Shown here: one piece after another, positions 35,759 through 45,714 of the stretch
Numbering within the stretch: position 1 is the stretch's first letter
Layout of the letters: each line of letters begins with the position of its first letter
DNA from: Cyanobacteria bacterium FACHB-63
GTDB taxonomy: Bacteria; Cyanobacteriota; Cyanobacteriia; Leptolyngbyales; Leptolyngbyaceae
DNA length: 64,000 nt
Reading direction: 5' to 3'
Assembly: GCA_014695255.1 (NCBI GenBank)
Contig: JACJNX010000061.1
Span: 1-64,000 of the forward strand
Made by a program: the position numbers and the translations under genes
Notes under the pieces: generated by a model
The model's database searches: none
The model's input: only the letters and a program-made list of their open reading frames with translations
What the model was told of the DNA's origin: nothing

Positions 35759-35790
35759 GCCCCCTAAATCCCCCATTCTGGGGGACTTTT
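35759..35790. repeat. Dispersed cyanobacterial palindrome (CCCCCTAAATCCCCC type)
   Basis: GCCCCCTAAATCCCCCATT, then CTGGGGGACTTTT. The TCCCCCA/TGGGGGA hairpin followed by CTTTT could act as a terminator for ndhM. The same sequence, inverted, occurs inside menD at 40069-40101, and this short repeat is widespread in cyanobacterial genomes. Confidence 0.75.
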
Positions 35791-35901
35791 AGTTTATGGG
35801 AACGGAGACGACACTAGACCGTTTTGAAGAATTTGGAACTTCTCACATAGAGCCGATCTAAATTCCTTAAACTAGAGACAGCGTGTATTACCAGTAATCT
35901 G

Positions 35902-37278
35902 ATGACGTTACCGCCCGGATTGCGTTCTCCTGCTCTTGTTCAAACTCTGTCGCTCGTTGCTGATCCGATCGCGTTTTTCGATCGTGCGTCGGCTCGATAT
36001 GGAGATATCTTTACCACGCGAGTTTTGGGGCTGAATTCCCCGCCTGTGGTCTTTCTTAGCAATCCTGATGCGATTCAAGCGGTGTTTACGACACTGGCGG
36101 ATGCGTTTGAGTTTGGTAAGGTTACGCACGTTTTTCGACCGTTGGTGGGCAATGAGTCGCTGATTATGCAGGAAGGTGCGCGACATCAGCGACAAAGACA
36201 GTTATTGATGCCCGCTTTGCATCGAGAACAACTGCACAGTCAGGGGCACTTGATTTGTCAGTTGACGCAGAAACGCATGATCGAATGGAGCGTGGGAGAG
36301 ACGATCGCGATTCGCTCTGAAATGTCGGAAATCTCGCTGCAAGTGATTCTTCAAGTGGTGTTTGGTTTGGTGCCCGGAGCTCGCTATGAGCGTCTGAAGC
36401 AGCTTTTGGCGCAATTGTTAGAAGCCATCACATCGCCACTGTATTCGACGCAATTCTTTTTCCCGATGCTTCAGCAGAATTTGGGGCGCTGGAGTCCTTG
36501 GGGACAGTTTTTAGAGCAAATGGCGCAAATTGATGCGCTGATTTATGCGGAAATTGCCGATCGACGATCGCAATCGCTGCAAAATCGTACCGATATTCTC
36601 TCGGTGCTGATGATGGCGCGGGATGAACAGGGCGAGTCGATGAGCGATCAGGAGTTGCGCGATCAGTTGATGACGCTGCTGCTGTTGGGACATGAAACCA
36701 CGGCATCGGGTTTGACGTGGGTGTTTTACTGGCTGCATCGGTATCGGGGATCGCTCGATCACTTGCGTCAAGAATTAGAAAGCTTGGGCGAGAATCCCGA
36801 TCCGGTCGCACTCTCACAAGCACCTTATCTCACCGCAGTTTGTAAGGAAGCGCTGCGGGTTTATCCGATCGCGCTGATTTCACAACCCCGTAAGGTGAAA
36901 CGAACGATCGAGATTGAAGGCTACACCTACGAGCCGGGAACGATTCTGATTCCGTGTATTTATCTGGCGCATCGGCGCGAGAAAACCTACGAACACGCCG
37001 ATCAATTTAATCCCGATCGATTCATCAATCAGAAGTTTTCGGCGTATGAATACTTGCCGTTTGGCGGTGGGAGTCGCAGTTGTGTTGGAATGGCGCTCTC
37101 CATGTTTGAAATGAAGCTTGTATTGGCTACCGTGCTATCTTGGTACGATTTTGAAACGACGCTCGATCGTCCAGTTCATCCAGCACGGCGGGGAATTACT
37201 TTTGTGCCACCGGATGCGTTTCGATTGAAAGTGGTACGCGATCGGGCAACGATCCCTGAATTGATTCACAATCCGTAA
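35902..37278 (+). CDS. Cytochrome P450, CYP110-type
   Basis: A 458-residue haem monooxygenase. The I-helix oxygen-binding motif is LLLLGHETTASGLTW (near residue 260), the K-helix EALRVYP, and the haem ligand loop FGGGSRSCVGMALSMFEMKL with the Cys thiolate near residue 398. The proline-rich start (LPPGLRSPALVQTLSLVADP) is typical of CYP110 of filamentous cyanobacteria. CYP110 enzymes have been linked to fatty-acid and aromatic hydroxylation, but this one's substrate is unknown. There is no reductase next to it. It precedes the men operon by 100 bp on the same strand. Confidence 0.93.
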   Translation: MTLPPGLRSPALVQTLSLVADPIAFFDRASARYGDIFTTRVLGLNSPPVVFLSNPDAIQAVFTTLADAFEFGKVTHVFRPLVGNESLIMQEGARHQRQRQLLMPALHREQLHSQGHLICQLTQKRMIEWSVGETIAIRSEMSEISLQVILQVVFGLVPGARYERLKQLLAQLLEAITSPLYSTQFFFPMLQQNLGRWSPWGQFLEQMAQIDALIYAEIADRRSQSLQNRTDILSVLMMARDEQGESMSDQELRDQLMTLLLLGHETTASGLTWVFYWLHRYRGSLDHLRQELESLGENPDPVALSQAPYLTAVCKEALRVYPIALISQPRKVKRTIEIEGYTYEPGTILIPCIYLAHRREKTYEHADQFNPDRFINQKFSAYEYLPFGGGSRSCVGMALSMFEMKLVLATVLSWYDFETTLDRPVHPARRGITFVPPDAFRLKVVRDRATIPELIHNP

Positions 37279-37380
37279 TAAACGAGGCGGAAATGCTTCA
37301 CTTCATTACAAATTACAAAGGATGAATCCCCAAGTGCTTTAAGATCGGCTTAATGGTTGCCGACGTTTGGGACAATTGTT

Positions 37381-38787
37381 ATGCCTGCGATCCAGTATCA
37401 GCTTCAGTCACAGCTTGATCCTCAAGGTCTCTATCAGTTTCTTCTCAGGTGTAAACAATCTATCTCTCAAACGCTTAATTGTTGCATTGCTAGTATTTCT
37501 CTGAGCGTTGAAGAGATTGATTTGCTTGCGGTTCTAGAAGCATTGGTCAAGCCGGATCAAAAGCATTTTTATTTTGAGAACACAGAGGCAGTTTTAGCAT
37601 TTGATCCGGTTTTAGAATTTCAGGCTGAGGGGTGCGATCGATTCACCCAAGTTAAAAAGTTCATTCAAGCGACGTTAGATCAAACTCACCAAATTGGAGC
37701 GCTCAATACCGAATTTGCTGGAGCGCATTTTTTTTGTAACTTCTCTTTTTTTGAGCAAACAGCCGATCCATTATTTCCAGCAGCGAGTGTGTTTCTCCCT
37801 GGATGGCAAATTTCACGCGCTCAGGATCGATCGACGATTACAGCAAACCTAAAAATCTCAAAGACTTCCGACTTAAAGGCAACCGTAGACCAAACATTTG
37901 AAACGATTCAGCGCATTCGATCGATTAAACATAATGTGATTCGATTAGCGATCGACGCACCGAAATCTTTTTTCAAACAACAATCCGTTTCACAGTCCGG
38001 GCACTATCAAAAATCTGTTACTGCAGCGTTAAAACTGATTCAGCAAGAGCGATTTAACAAAATTGTTTTAGCCGATGCTTTAGATGTCATCTCACCATTA
38101 CCGTTTAATTTAGTTAGATCGTTGAGCAACTTACGATCGCGCTATCCCAACTGCTATATTTTCTCGGCAAGTAACGGCAAAAATGCAGCCTTTATCGGTG
38201 CAAGCCCAGAGCGGTTGGTTAAAATTCAGCACGATCGATTACTGACTGAGGCTCTAGCAGGTTCGGCTCCACGGGGTAAAACTCGGGCTGAAGATGCTCG
38301 ACTGGCAGCTGCACTCCTCAACAGTCAGAAGGAAAAACGAGAACATCAAGTTGTGATTGATTCGATCGCTCAACACCTCAGAAATCTGAATCTCACACCG
38401 CAATTTTCGCCGCCACGATTGCTGCAACTCCCAAACATTCAGCATTTACAAACTCCGATTCGGGCTGTAATTAAATCCGATGTACATCTGCTCGATGCAG
38501 TCGCAGAACTTCATCCGACACCCGCCGTTGCAGGTGCGCCCAAATTAACCACCTGTGAACATCTGCGCTCGTTTGAGGCATTCGAGCGATCGTGGTATGC
38601 GGCTCCGATCGGTTGGATCGATGCTCAAGGCAATGGTGAATTTGCAGTTGGAATTCGCTCTTGTATCTTGCAGGGGAATCGGGCGCGATTGTTCGCAGGC
38701 GCGGGAATTGTGTCAGGATCAGATCCAGAGAAGGAATTCGCTGAAGTTCAACTCAAACTCAAAGCTCTGTTAAATGCTCTTGTATGA
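37381..38787 (+). CDS. menF: Isochorismate synthase MenF
   Basis: Converts chorismate to isochorismate, the entry to phylloquinone (vitamin K1) synthesis for photosystem I. It has 468 residues from ATG 37381 (MPAIQYQLQSQLDPQGLYQF). The chorismate-binding domain is C-terminal: FNKIVLADALDV, FIGASPERLVKIQHDRLLTE, ALAGSAPRGKTRAEDARLAA, the HPTPAVAGAPKL motif and FERSWYAAPIGWIDAQGNGE. Its stop overlaps the next start as ATGA, so translation is coupled to the Uma2 gene. Confidence 0.94.
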   Translation: MPAIQYQLQSQLDPQGLYQFLLRCKQSISQTLNCCIASISLSVEEIDLLAVLEALVKPDQKHFYFENTEAVLAFDPVLEFQAEGCDRFTQVKKFIQATLDQTHQIGALNTEFAGAHFFCNFSFFEQTADPLFPAASVFLPGWQISRAQDRSTITANLKISKTSDLKATVDQTFETIQRIRSIKHNVIRLAIDAPKSFFKQQSVSQSGHYQKSVTAALKLIQQERFNKIVLADALDVISPLPFNLVRSLSNLRSRYPNCYIFSASNGKNAAFIGASPERLVKIQHDRLLTEALAGSAPRGKTRAEDARLAAALLNSQKEKREHQVVIDSIAQHLRNLNLTPQFSPPRLLQLPNIQHLQTPIRAVIKSDVHLLDAVAELHPTPAVAGAPKLTTCEHLRSFEAFERSWYAAPIGWIDAQGNGEFAVGIRSCILQGNRARLFAGAGIVSGSDPEKEFAEVQLKLKALLNALV

Positions 38788-39449
38788 ACACTCCTGTAAG
38801 CCAAATTCCGCCGCTTGAGAATGGCGATCACTTAACTCGCGCAGAGTTCGAGCGCCGATATGCTGCTTCTGACATCAAAAAAGCTGAATTAATCGAAGGA
38901 ATTGTTTACGTGGCTTCTGCCTTACGCTTTGAACCTCATGCTGAACCGCACAGTAATCTTAATGGTTGGTTGCTTATCTACAAAACATTTACTCCTGGGG
39001 TTCGACTAGGCGATACTCCGACATTACGGCTTGATCTCGATAATGAGCCTCAACCTGATTTGGTGATGTTTCTTGACCAAGAAGCAGGGGGACGAGTGAC
39101 GATTAGTGCAGACGGGTATCTAGAAGGTGCGCCAGAATTGATTGTTGAAGTTGCGGCAAGTAGTGCAGCGATCGATAGTGGCGCGAAGAAGCGAACTTAT
39201 CGACGCAATGGTGTTCAAGAGTACATTATTTGGCAGTCTTACGAGCAGCGTTTGGATTGGTTTCAGTTAGTTGAAGGTGAATATCAATTACTGCTGCCTG
39301 ATGAAACAGGGATTATTCGATCGCGCATTTTTCCCGGTCTTTGGCTCAGCGTCGATGCCTTGTTGCGGGGAGATATGATCACAGTATTGGAAACCGTTCA
39401 GGCAGGAGTGCGATCGCCAGAACATCAAGCTTTTATCAATCGGCAATGA
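38784..39449 (+). CDS. Uma2-family (DUF820) restriction-endonuclease-like protein
   Basis: A 221-residue protein with the PD-(D/E)XK-like Uma2 fold, greatly expanded in cyanobacteria. Blocks: LTRAEFERRYAASDIKKAEL with the usual first acidic Glu in IEGIVYVASALRFEPHAEPH, then LRLDLDNEPQPDLVMFLD, APELIVEVAASSAAIDSG, and TYRRNGVQEYIIWQSYEQR. The catalytic positions P-D and E-V/I-A appear present. Its role is unproven; nuclease activity is inferred from fold. It is placed exactly between menF and menD, with an ATGA overlap on both sides. Confidence 0.9.
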   Translation: MNTPVSQIPPLENGDHLTRAEFERRYAASDIKKAELIEGIVYVASALRFEPHAEPHSNLNGWLLIYKTFTPGVRLGDTPTLRLDLDNEPQPDLVMFLDQEAGGRVTISADGYLEGAPELIVEVAASSAAIDSGAKKRTYRRNGVQEYIIWQSYEQRLDWFQLVEGEYQLLLPDETGIIRSRIFPGLWLSVDALLRGDMITVLETVQAGVRSPEHQAFINRQ

Positions 39450-41173
39450 CTTTAGATTTTCGCAATGTAAATACGCTTTGGGCTTCGGTTTTAGTCGAAA
39501 CTTTAGCCAGATCAGGCTTAAAAACCGCAATTATCTGTCCGGGATCGCGATCGACCCCTCTAACCATTGCATTTGCGCGTCATCCTCAAATCGAAGCGAT
39601 CCCGATTTTAGATGAACGATCGGCTTCCTTTTTTGCGCTGGGAATTGCTCGAAGAACTCATAATCCTGTAGTTTTAGTCTGCACCTCCGGATCAGCAGGA
39701 GCAAACTTTTATCCCGCAGTGGTCGAAGCGCGAGAAAGTCGAGTCCCGTTGTTAATTCTGACCGCAGATCGCCCACTGGAGTTGAGAAATTGCAACGCAG
39801 GACAAGCGATCGATCAGCAAAAACTATTCGGTTCATACGTCAATTTCTATACAGAGATGGCAATTCCTTCAACGGAATTATCAATGCTGCGATATTTGCG
39901 CCAGACAATGCTAAACGCAATGCAGCAAACACAATATCCGATTCCAGGAGTTGTCCATCTTAACTTGCCGTTTCGTGAGCCTTTAGCTCCGATCGAGCAA
40001 CCGGGAATGTCGATCGAGATTCCCAATGATTTCTTCGATCACATTCACCCTAAAGTTTTAGCACAATCAAAGTCCTCCATTCATGGGGGATTTAGGGGGC
40101 CAATCAACCCTGCCACCCAACGCGGAATCATTATTGCTGGAGTTGCCCAACCAGAGTCACCAAAACAGTATTCTGAAGCGATCGCCCATCTCGCCAAGTC
40201 GCTCTCGATGCCTGTTCTGGCTGAAGCACTTTCACCTGTACGGAACTATGCCAGCCTCAATCCCTATCTGATTTCAACTTACGACACAATTCTAAGAAAC
40301 AAAACGCTGGCTAAAAACCTTGCGCCTGAAGTTGTGATCCGAATCGGAGAAATGCCGACTAGCAAGGAATTACGGCTATGGCTGGATGCAGTTCAACCGA
40401 TGCAGATTGTGATTGATCCGAGCGATCGTAGTCTCGATCCCCTTCACGGCAAAACTATTCATCTTCAATGCCCGATCGAATTTCTCGGCTCAATTCCAAG
40501 CATTGAGCCATCTGACTTTCTGCATGATTGGCTCAGTGCTGAATCGAAAATGCGAGGAACGATCGATCAGTTCCTCACAAAAGAAACTGCATTATTTGAA
40601 GGCAAAGCGGCGTGGATATTGTCACAATTTCTTCCTGCTGAAACGCCGCTATTCATTGCAAGCAGTATGCCTGTGCGCGATGTGGAATTCTTCTGGAAGC
40701 CTGGAAATTCGTGGATTCAGCCGTTTTTTAATCGCGGCGCAAACGGCATTGATGGAACACTTTCAACCGCTTTAGGAATCGCGCAGCATCAGCAGGCAGT
40801 CATGCTTACAGGAGATTTAGCCCTCTTGCATGACACCAATGGATTTTTGATCCGATCGCACTTCAAAGGGCATTTAACCATTGTTTTAATCAACAACAAC
40901 GGTGGCGGAATTTTTGGAATGTTACCGATTGCACCCTTCGACCCCCCGTTTGAAGAATTCTTTGCCACCCCGCAAAACATTGATTTCTCCAAACTTTGTC
41001 AAACATACGACATAAAACATGAAATCATCGAGAATTGGGAGCAATTGCGCGATCGCATTCAATCGCTTCCTGATCATGGCATTCGGGTACTTGAACTAAG
41101 AACCGATCGCCATCATGATGCCAACTGGCGCAAAACCAACTTCAGAACATTCGCGGACTCGATAGAACTATGA
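39446..41173 (+). CDS. menD: SEPHCHC synthase MenD
   Basis: A thiamine-diphosphate enzyme that adds succinic semialdehyde (from 2-oxoglutarate) to isochorismate. It has 575 residues from ATG 39446 ([20 protein letters not shown]), overlapping the Uma2 stop. Signatures: [76 protein letters not shown] and the ThDP site [18 protein letters not shown] with [13 protein letters not shown]. Longer in-frame starts exist inside the Uma2 gene but are not needed. About residues 208-219 are encoded by a dispersed palindrome (see 40069). The stop overlaps menB as ATGA. Confidence 0.95.
   Translation: MTLDFRNVNTLWASVLVETLARSGLKTAIICPGSRSTPLTIAFARHPQIEAIPILDERSASFFALGIARRTHNPVVLVCTSGSAGANFYPAVVEARESRVPLLILTADRPLELRNCNAGQAIDQQKLFGSYVNFYTEMAIPSTELSMLRYLRQTMLNAMQQTQYPIPGVVHLNLPFREPLAPIEQPGMSIEIPNDFFDHIHPKVLAQSKSSIHGGFRGPINPATQRGIIIAGVAQPESPKQYSEAIAHLAKSLSMPVLAEALSPVRNYASLNPYLISTYDTILRNKTLAKNLAPEVVIRIGEMPTSKELRLWLDAVQPMQIVIDPSDRSLDPLHGKTIHLQCPIEFLGSIPSIEPSDFLHDWLSAESKMRGTIDQFLTKETALFEGKAAWILSQFLPAETPLFIASSMPVRDVEFFWKPGNSWIQPFFNRGANGIDGTLSTALGIAQHQQAVMLTGDLALLHDTNGFLIRSHFKGHLTIVLINNNGGGIFGMLPIAPFDPPFEEFFATPQNIDFSKLCQTYDIKHEIIENWEQLRDRIQSLPDHGIRVLELRTDRHHDANWRKTNFRTFADSIEL
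40069..40101. repeat. Dispersed palindrome inside menD coding sequence
   Basis: AAAGTCCTCCATTCATGGGG continuing as GATTTAGGGGGC is the inverse of the repeat at 35759-35790, with a few changes in the loop. It lies in frame in menD and adds a Ser/Gly-rich peptide ([11 protein letters not shown]) without breaking the frame. It lies in the region linking the N-terminal and middle domains. Confidence 0.75.
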
Positions 41174-42003
41174 CGATTGAATGGCATAGCGTAAAAACCT
41201 ACGAAGATATCCTTTATCACAAAGCCGACGGCATCGCCAAAATTACAATCAACCGTCCGCACAAGCGAAATGCCTTTCGCCCGAAAACGATTGTTGAACT
41301 GTATGATGCTTTCGCCAACGCCCGCGAAGATAGCCGCATCGGAGTTATTCTCCTTACAGGGGCAGGACCTCACACCGATGGTAAATATGCCTTCTGCTCA
41401 GGCGGGGATCAAAGCGTTCGGGGTCATGCAGGCTATGTCGATGAAGCAGGAGTGCCGCGATTAAATGTACTCGATTTGCAGCGATTGATCCGATCGATGC
41501 CGAAAGCCATTATTGCTCTGGTTGCGGGATATGCGATCGGGGGTGGTCATGTATTGCATTTACTGTGTGATCTAACGATCGCGGCTGATAACGCCATCTT
41601 TGGTCAAACAGGTCCGAAAGTGGGCAGCTTTGATGGTGGCTTTGGGGCAAGCTACATGGCACGAATCGTTGGACAAAAAAAGGCGAGAGAAATTTGGTAT
41701 CTTTGCCGCCAGTACAATGCTCAGGAAGCCTTAGAGATGGGATTGGTGAATACTGTGGTTCCGATCGATCAACTCGAAGCAGAAGGCATTCAGTGGGCGC
41801 AAGAAATTTTGGAAAAAAGCCCGATCGCAATTCGATGCCTCAAGGCTGCATTAAATGCTGACTGCGATGGACAAGCTGGACTTCAAGAACTCGCAGGAAA
41901 CGCCACTATGCTTTATTACATGACCGAAGAAGGCTCAGAAGGCAAACAAGCCTTTCTGGAAAAGCGCAAACCCGACTTTCGCAAATATCCCTGGTTGCCT
42001 TAA
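41170..42003 (+). CDS. menB: 1,4-dihydroxy-2-naphthoyl-CoA synthase MenB
   Basis: A crotonase-fold enzyme that closes the naphthoquinone ring. It has 277 residues. Signatures: [40 protein letters not shown], the oxyanion-hole region, [40 protein letters not shown] with the catalytic Asp/Tyr area, and [20 protein letters not shown]. It overlaps menD by ATGA and is the last gene of the operon. MenC, MenE and MenA are not in this window. Confidence 0.97.
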   Translation: MTIEWHSVKTYEDILYHKADGIAKITINRPHKRNAFRPKTIVELYDAFANAREDSRIGVILLTGAGPHTDGKYAFCSGGDQSVRGHAGYVDEAGVPRLNVLDLQRLIRSMPKAIIALVAGYAIGGGHVLHLLCDLTIAADNAIFGQTGPKVGSFDGGFGASYMARIVGQKKAREIWYLCRQYNAQEALEMGLVNTVVPIDQLEAEGIQWAQEILEKSPIAIRCLKAALNADCDGQAGLQELAGNATMLYYMTEEGSEGKQAFLEKRKPDFRKYPWLP

Positions 42004-42242
42004 CTTTTCTCTGAGCTATCACAATCTAGGGTTGTAACAGTTCTGAACATTTAAGGGTTTCTTCACAGTCTTTCATAGCTCTGATTTCTTCCTATTCTTT
42101 TACTTCAGGTAACTATACGGCGGTAAAAGTAATCACCTTGTAGCAGGATGTGAAACGACTAGGATGAGGTTGTTGAGCAATTCAACCTGAATCAGTCAAG
42201 ACTGGCAGATTCAGCAAGTGAGTTTGTTGGGAGACTGTGAGA

Positions 42243-42944
42243 ATGATTCGTTTATTAGTTGGCATTTTGGCGTTCGTGATCAATCAGGTTTATCGAGATC
42301 GACCCATGCCGCGCTTTTATGTCCTAGAAACAGTAGCAAGAGTTCCTTACTTCTCCTATTTGTCTGTGCTGCACCTCTATGAAACATTAGGTCTTTGGCG
42401 CAAAGCAGATTGGCTGAAAGTACACTTCGCCGAATCCTGGAACGAACTCCATCACCTGTTAATCATGGAAGAATTAGGAGGAAGTCGAAACTGGGTCGAT
42501 CGAGTGCTTGCCCGTAGTACTGCATTAATTTACTACTGGATTGTGGTTGGACTGTACGTGGTTCATCCAAAAGCGGCTTACAACTTTATGGAGCTTGTCG
42601 AGCGCCATGCGTATCACAGCTATGACAAGTACCTTAAAGAAAATGCACAATACCTGAAAGGACAACCTGCACCACAAGTCGCGGTGAACTACTACCGAGA
42701 TGGCGATCTGTATATGTTTGATGAGTTCCAAGCCAGCAGAAAGCCTGAAGAACGTCGTCCGAAGATCGACAGCTTGTATGATGTTTTCGTGGCAATTCGA
42801 GACGATGAATCAGAGCACGTCAAAACGATGATTGCCTGCCAGCACCCTAATGCACAACTGACGCTTCAAAGTCCGCATACGGCTTGCGCGATCGAGGACA
42901 CCACAGACGGCACTGCTCAAAACGACGAGGCGTTTGCTGCTTAA
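42243..42944 (+). CDS. ptox: Plastid-terminal-oxidase-like (PTOX/AOX) diiron oxidase
   Basis: A membrane-bound quinol oxidase that reduces oxygen to water, taking electrons from plastoquinol. It has 233 residues from ATG 42243 (MIRLLVGILAFVINQVYRDR). The diiron ligands appear in VLETVARVPYFSYLSVLHLY, FAESWNELHHLLIMEELGG (ExxH), LVERHAYHSYDKYLK (ExxxH-type) and VFVAIRDDESEHVKTM (ExxH). The membrane-binding helix is ALIYYWIVVGLYVVHP. It lies immediately upstream of the oxygen-sensitive pyruvate formate-lyase cluster, on the same strand but about 400 bp away. It could lower local oxygen or relieve over-reduction; this is inference. Confidence 0.92.
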   Translation: MIRLLVGILAFVINQVYRDRPMPRFYVLETVARVPYFSYLSVLHLYETLGLWRKADWLKVHFAESWNELHHLLIMEELGGSRNWVDRVLARSTALIYYWIVVGLYVVHPKAAYNFMELVERHAYHSYDKYLKENAQYLKGQPAPQVAVNYYRDGDLYMFDEFQASRKPEERRPKIDSLYDVFVAIRDDESEHVKTMIACQHPNAQLTLQSPHTACAIEDTTDGTAQNDEAFAA

Positions 42945-42965
42945 CTTCAAAGCAGAGCTTCGCTG

Positions 42966-43024
42966 ACACTAGCAGACTTTGAATAGGCTATTTTCTTAAC
43001 GATCGTCTGCATTGCTGCTAGTGT
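42966..43024. terminator. Inverted repeat after the oxidase gene
   Basis: ACACTAGCAG (42966-42975) pairs with CTGCTAGTGT (43015-43024) around a 39-base loop that contains an alternative pair AGCAGAC/GTCTGC. It has no strong T-run, so it may be a terminator or an RNA structure. It lies 22 bp past the oxidase stop. Confidence 0.4.
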
Positions 43025-43043
43025 TACCTTTCGGCTTTTGAGT

Positions 43044-43159
43044 GTGTTGATCAACACCTTAAGTTTTTGAAATTGTTAGCCAATGATACAGAAATAAGCG
43101 ATATCGTGCGGAAGGATTTAGAGGCTTGCTGTCCAGTAATCTAGTGTCCAGTCATCTAG
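43044..43159. promoter_or_regulatory. Palindrome and tandem repeat in the pfl upstream region
   Basis: A 14-bp perfect palindrome GTGTTGATCAACAC (43044-43057) and a 15-bp direct duplication TGTCCAGTaATCTAG / TGTCCAGTcATCTAG (43130-43144, 43145-43159) lie 190-300 bp before pflB. TGTGATAGC occurs twice nearby (43162 and 43231). They could bind a redox or carbon regulator, but none matches a standard FNR or NtcA box. Confidence 0.4.
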
Positions 43160-43346
43160 TGTGTGATAGCTCCTTTTCCGGAACTGAACCAACTTAAGCT
43201 TTAGAGGTATCTCTGTGATTGTTTAGGCCTATGTGATAGCGAACATACTAAATTGAGCCAGTCGATCGCTACAGAGTGCCCTCTCTTCCGTTCAGAAACC
43301 CTGCACGTTGCACACAGAATCACCATTTACAAGAGGTCAGATCAGT

Positions 43347-45575
43347 ATGGTGGAACAATGGAAAGGCTTTAACTCAGGAAAATGGATCACAGAGATTGAT
43401 ATCCGCGATTTCATTCAAACGAATTACACTCCTTATGTTGGAGATGCTTCGTTTCTAACAGGCACAACAGAGGCAACCGATGCCCTCTGGAGCCAAGTCA
43501 AAGATCTGATGAAGTTAGAGCGCGAAAGAAACATTCTGGATGCAGACACCTCGGTTGTTTCAACAATTACGTCTCATGCTCCAGGCTATATTGATCGCAC
43601 CTTAGAGAAGATTGTCGGACTACAAACCGACTACCCTCTCAAACGATCGATCATGCCGTTTGGTGGAGTTCGTGTGGTGAAAGCTGCCCTCAAAGCTTAT
43701 GGCTATCAGCTTGATCCCAGCACTGAAGCAATTTTCACTAAATATCGGAAAACGCACAATGATGGTGTGTTTGATGCTTACACACAGGAAATGCGCTTAG
43801 CGCGGCATTCGGGGATTATTACAGGTTTACCAGATGCCTACGGTCGGGGTCGAATTATTGGGGACTATCGGCGAGTTGCCCTTTATGGAGTCGATCGCTT
43901 AATTGATGACAAGAAAGCACAACTGAAGTCGCTGGAATTGGACACCATCGACGAGACTGTGATTCGATCGCGTGAGGAACTGTCTGAACAGATTCGCGCC
44001 CTGTTTGAACTCAAAGAAATGGCAGGAATATACGGCTTTGATATTAGCCAGCCTGCACAAACAACTCAAGAAGCCGTTCAGTGGCTCTATTTTGGCTATT
44101 TGGCAGCCGTTAAGGAGCAAAATGGAGCGGCAATGTCGATCGGGCGAATCTCAACGTTTCTCGACATCTACTGTGAGCGCGATTTAGCACAGGGAATTGC
44201 AACCGAAACCGAACTTCAAGAACTGATCGATCATTTCGTCATGAAGCTGCGAATGGTGCGCTTCTTGAGAACTCCAGACTATAACGAACTATTTTCAGGT
44301 GATCCCACTTGGGTAACAGAAAGTATCGGTGGTATGGGCGAGGATGGTCGTCCATTGGTGACAAAAAATAGTTTCCGGTTCCTGCACACATTGCACAATT
44401 TGGGACCTGCACCAGAACCGAATCTGACAGTTTTATGGTCGGAACAGTTACCGAGAGGATTCAAAGAATTCTGTGCGAAGACCTCGATCGTCACCAGCGC
44501 CATTCAGTACGAGAACGATGATTTAATGCGTCCGGATTGGGGAGATGACTATGCGATCGCATGTTGTGTTTCAGCCATGCGAGTCGGCAAGCAGATGCAG
44601 TTTTTCGGCGCACGGGCAAATTTAGCGAAATGTCTGCTTTATGCCATTAACGGCGGTAAGGATGAAAAATCGGGTGAACAGATTGCCCCCGCAGTTGCGT
44701 CGATTACCTCTGATCAACTGGATTACGAGGAAGTGATCCGCAAATTTGAGTCAATGATGGCATGGTTAGCAAAAGCCTACATCAATACGCTTAATGTCAT
44801 TCACTTCATGCACGATCGATACTGTTACGAACGTCTAGAAATGGCGTTGCATGACAGAGATATTCTCCGAACGATGGCTTGTGGCATTGCAGGCTTATCG
44901 GTGGCAACAGATGCGCTATCGGCAATTAAATATGCCAAGGTGAATGTCATCCGCAATGCTGAAGGTTTGGCGGTTGATTACAACATCGAAGGTGATTTTC
45001 CAAAGTACGGCAACAATGACGATCGTGCTGATGATATTGCAGTGAATCTCGTTACTCAGTTCATGCGGGAACTGCGGAAACACAAAACTTATAGAGATGC
45101 TGTACCCACGCAATCGGTGTTAACCATCACCTCAAATGTGGTTTACGGTAAGAAAACAGGCAGCACTCCGGACGGTCGAAAAGCAGGTGAGCCATTCGCT
45201 CCGGGCGCAAATCCGATGCACGGTCGGGATACCAAGGGAGCCATTGCTTCACTTGCTTCAGTGACGAAAATTCCGTACTCAGAAGCCCAAGACGGTATCT
45301 CTAATACATTCTCGATCCTACCAACGGCACTGGGTAGAAGTGATGTCGATCAGGTTAACAATCTGACTGGGATGATTGATGGGTATTTCAATCAGGGCGG
45401 ACATCACATCAATGTCAACGTCCTCGATCGAGAAATGCTGTTAGATGCAATGCAGCATCCAGAATTCTACCCGCAACTCACCATTCGGGTTTCTGGATAT
45501 GCGGTGAACTTCATTAAGCTGACGCGAGAACAGCAGTTAGATGTGTTAGAGCGAACATTCCACGATCGCTTCTAG
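43347..45575 (+). CDS. pflB: Pyruvate formate-lyase
   Basis: An oxygen-sensitive glycyl-radical enzyme that converts pyruvate and CoA to formate and acetyl-CoA. It has 742 residues from ATG 43347 ([20 protein letters not shown]); a TTG further up adds 13 unlikely residues. Key residues: the active-site Cys pair in [20 protein letters not shown], and the C-terminal radical site [20 protein letters not shown] with the Gly of [25 protein letters not shown]-like and [18 protein letters not shown] blocks are typical of PflB. It heads the fermentation cluster and is followed by its activase after 139 bp. Its presence in a cyanobacterium is restricted to some lineages. Confidence 0.97.
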   Translation: MVEQWKGFNSGKWITEIDIRDFIQTNYTPYVGDASFLTGTTEATDALWSQVKDLMKLERERNILDADTSVVSTITSHAPGYIDRTLEKIVGLQTDYPLKRSIMPFGGVRVVKAALKAYGYQLDPSTEAIFTKYRKTHNDGVFDAYTQEMRLARHSGIITGLPDAYGRGRIIGDYRRVALYGVDRLIDDKKAQLKSLELDTIDETVIRSREELSEQIRALFELKEMAGIYGFDISQPAQTTQEAVQWLYFGYLAAVKEQNGAAMSIGRISTFLDIYCERDLAQGIATETELQELIDHFVMKLRMVRFLRTPDYNELFSGDPTWVTESIGGMGEDGRPLVTKNSFRFLHTLHNLGPAPEPNLTVLWSEQLPRGFKEFCAKTSIVTSAIQYENDDLMRPDWGDDYAIACCVSAMRVGKQMQFFGARANLAKCLLYAINGGKDEKSGEQIAPAVASITSDQLDYEEVIRKFESMMAWLAKAYINTLNVIHFMHDRYCYERLEMALHDRDILRTMACGIAGLSVATDALSAIKYAKVNVIRNAEGLAVDYNIEGDFPKYGNNDDRADDIAVNLVTQFMRELRKHKTYRDAVPTQSVLTITSNVVYGKKTGSTPDGRKAGEPFAPGANPMHGRDTKGAIASLASVTKIPYSEAQDGISNTFSILPTALGRSDVDQVNNLTGMIDGYFNQGGHHINVNVLDREMLLDAMQHPEFYPQLTIRVSGYAVNFIKLTREQQLDVLERTFHDRF

Positions 45576-45714
45576 GGTGAGTTTTAGAACCTTCTGGGGG
45601 CGGGAGTGAACGAAGCGAGGAACTTTAAAGCACGCCCTGAGCTATAGAGATTGATTAATATTTCAGTATTGTCATAGTTCTGCAAAGCTTCAACTGAGTG
45701 AAGAGGTACAACAG

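Noticed and set aside
39341-39445. Longer menD beginning inside the Uma2 gene
   Set aside because: Added residues do not look like MenD, and the ATG at 39446 forms the same ATGA overlap as the other junctions.
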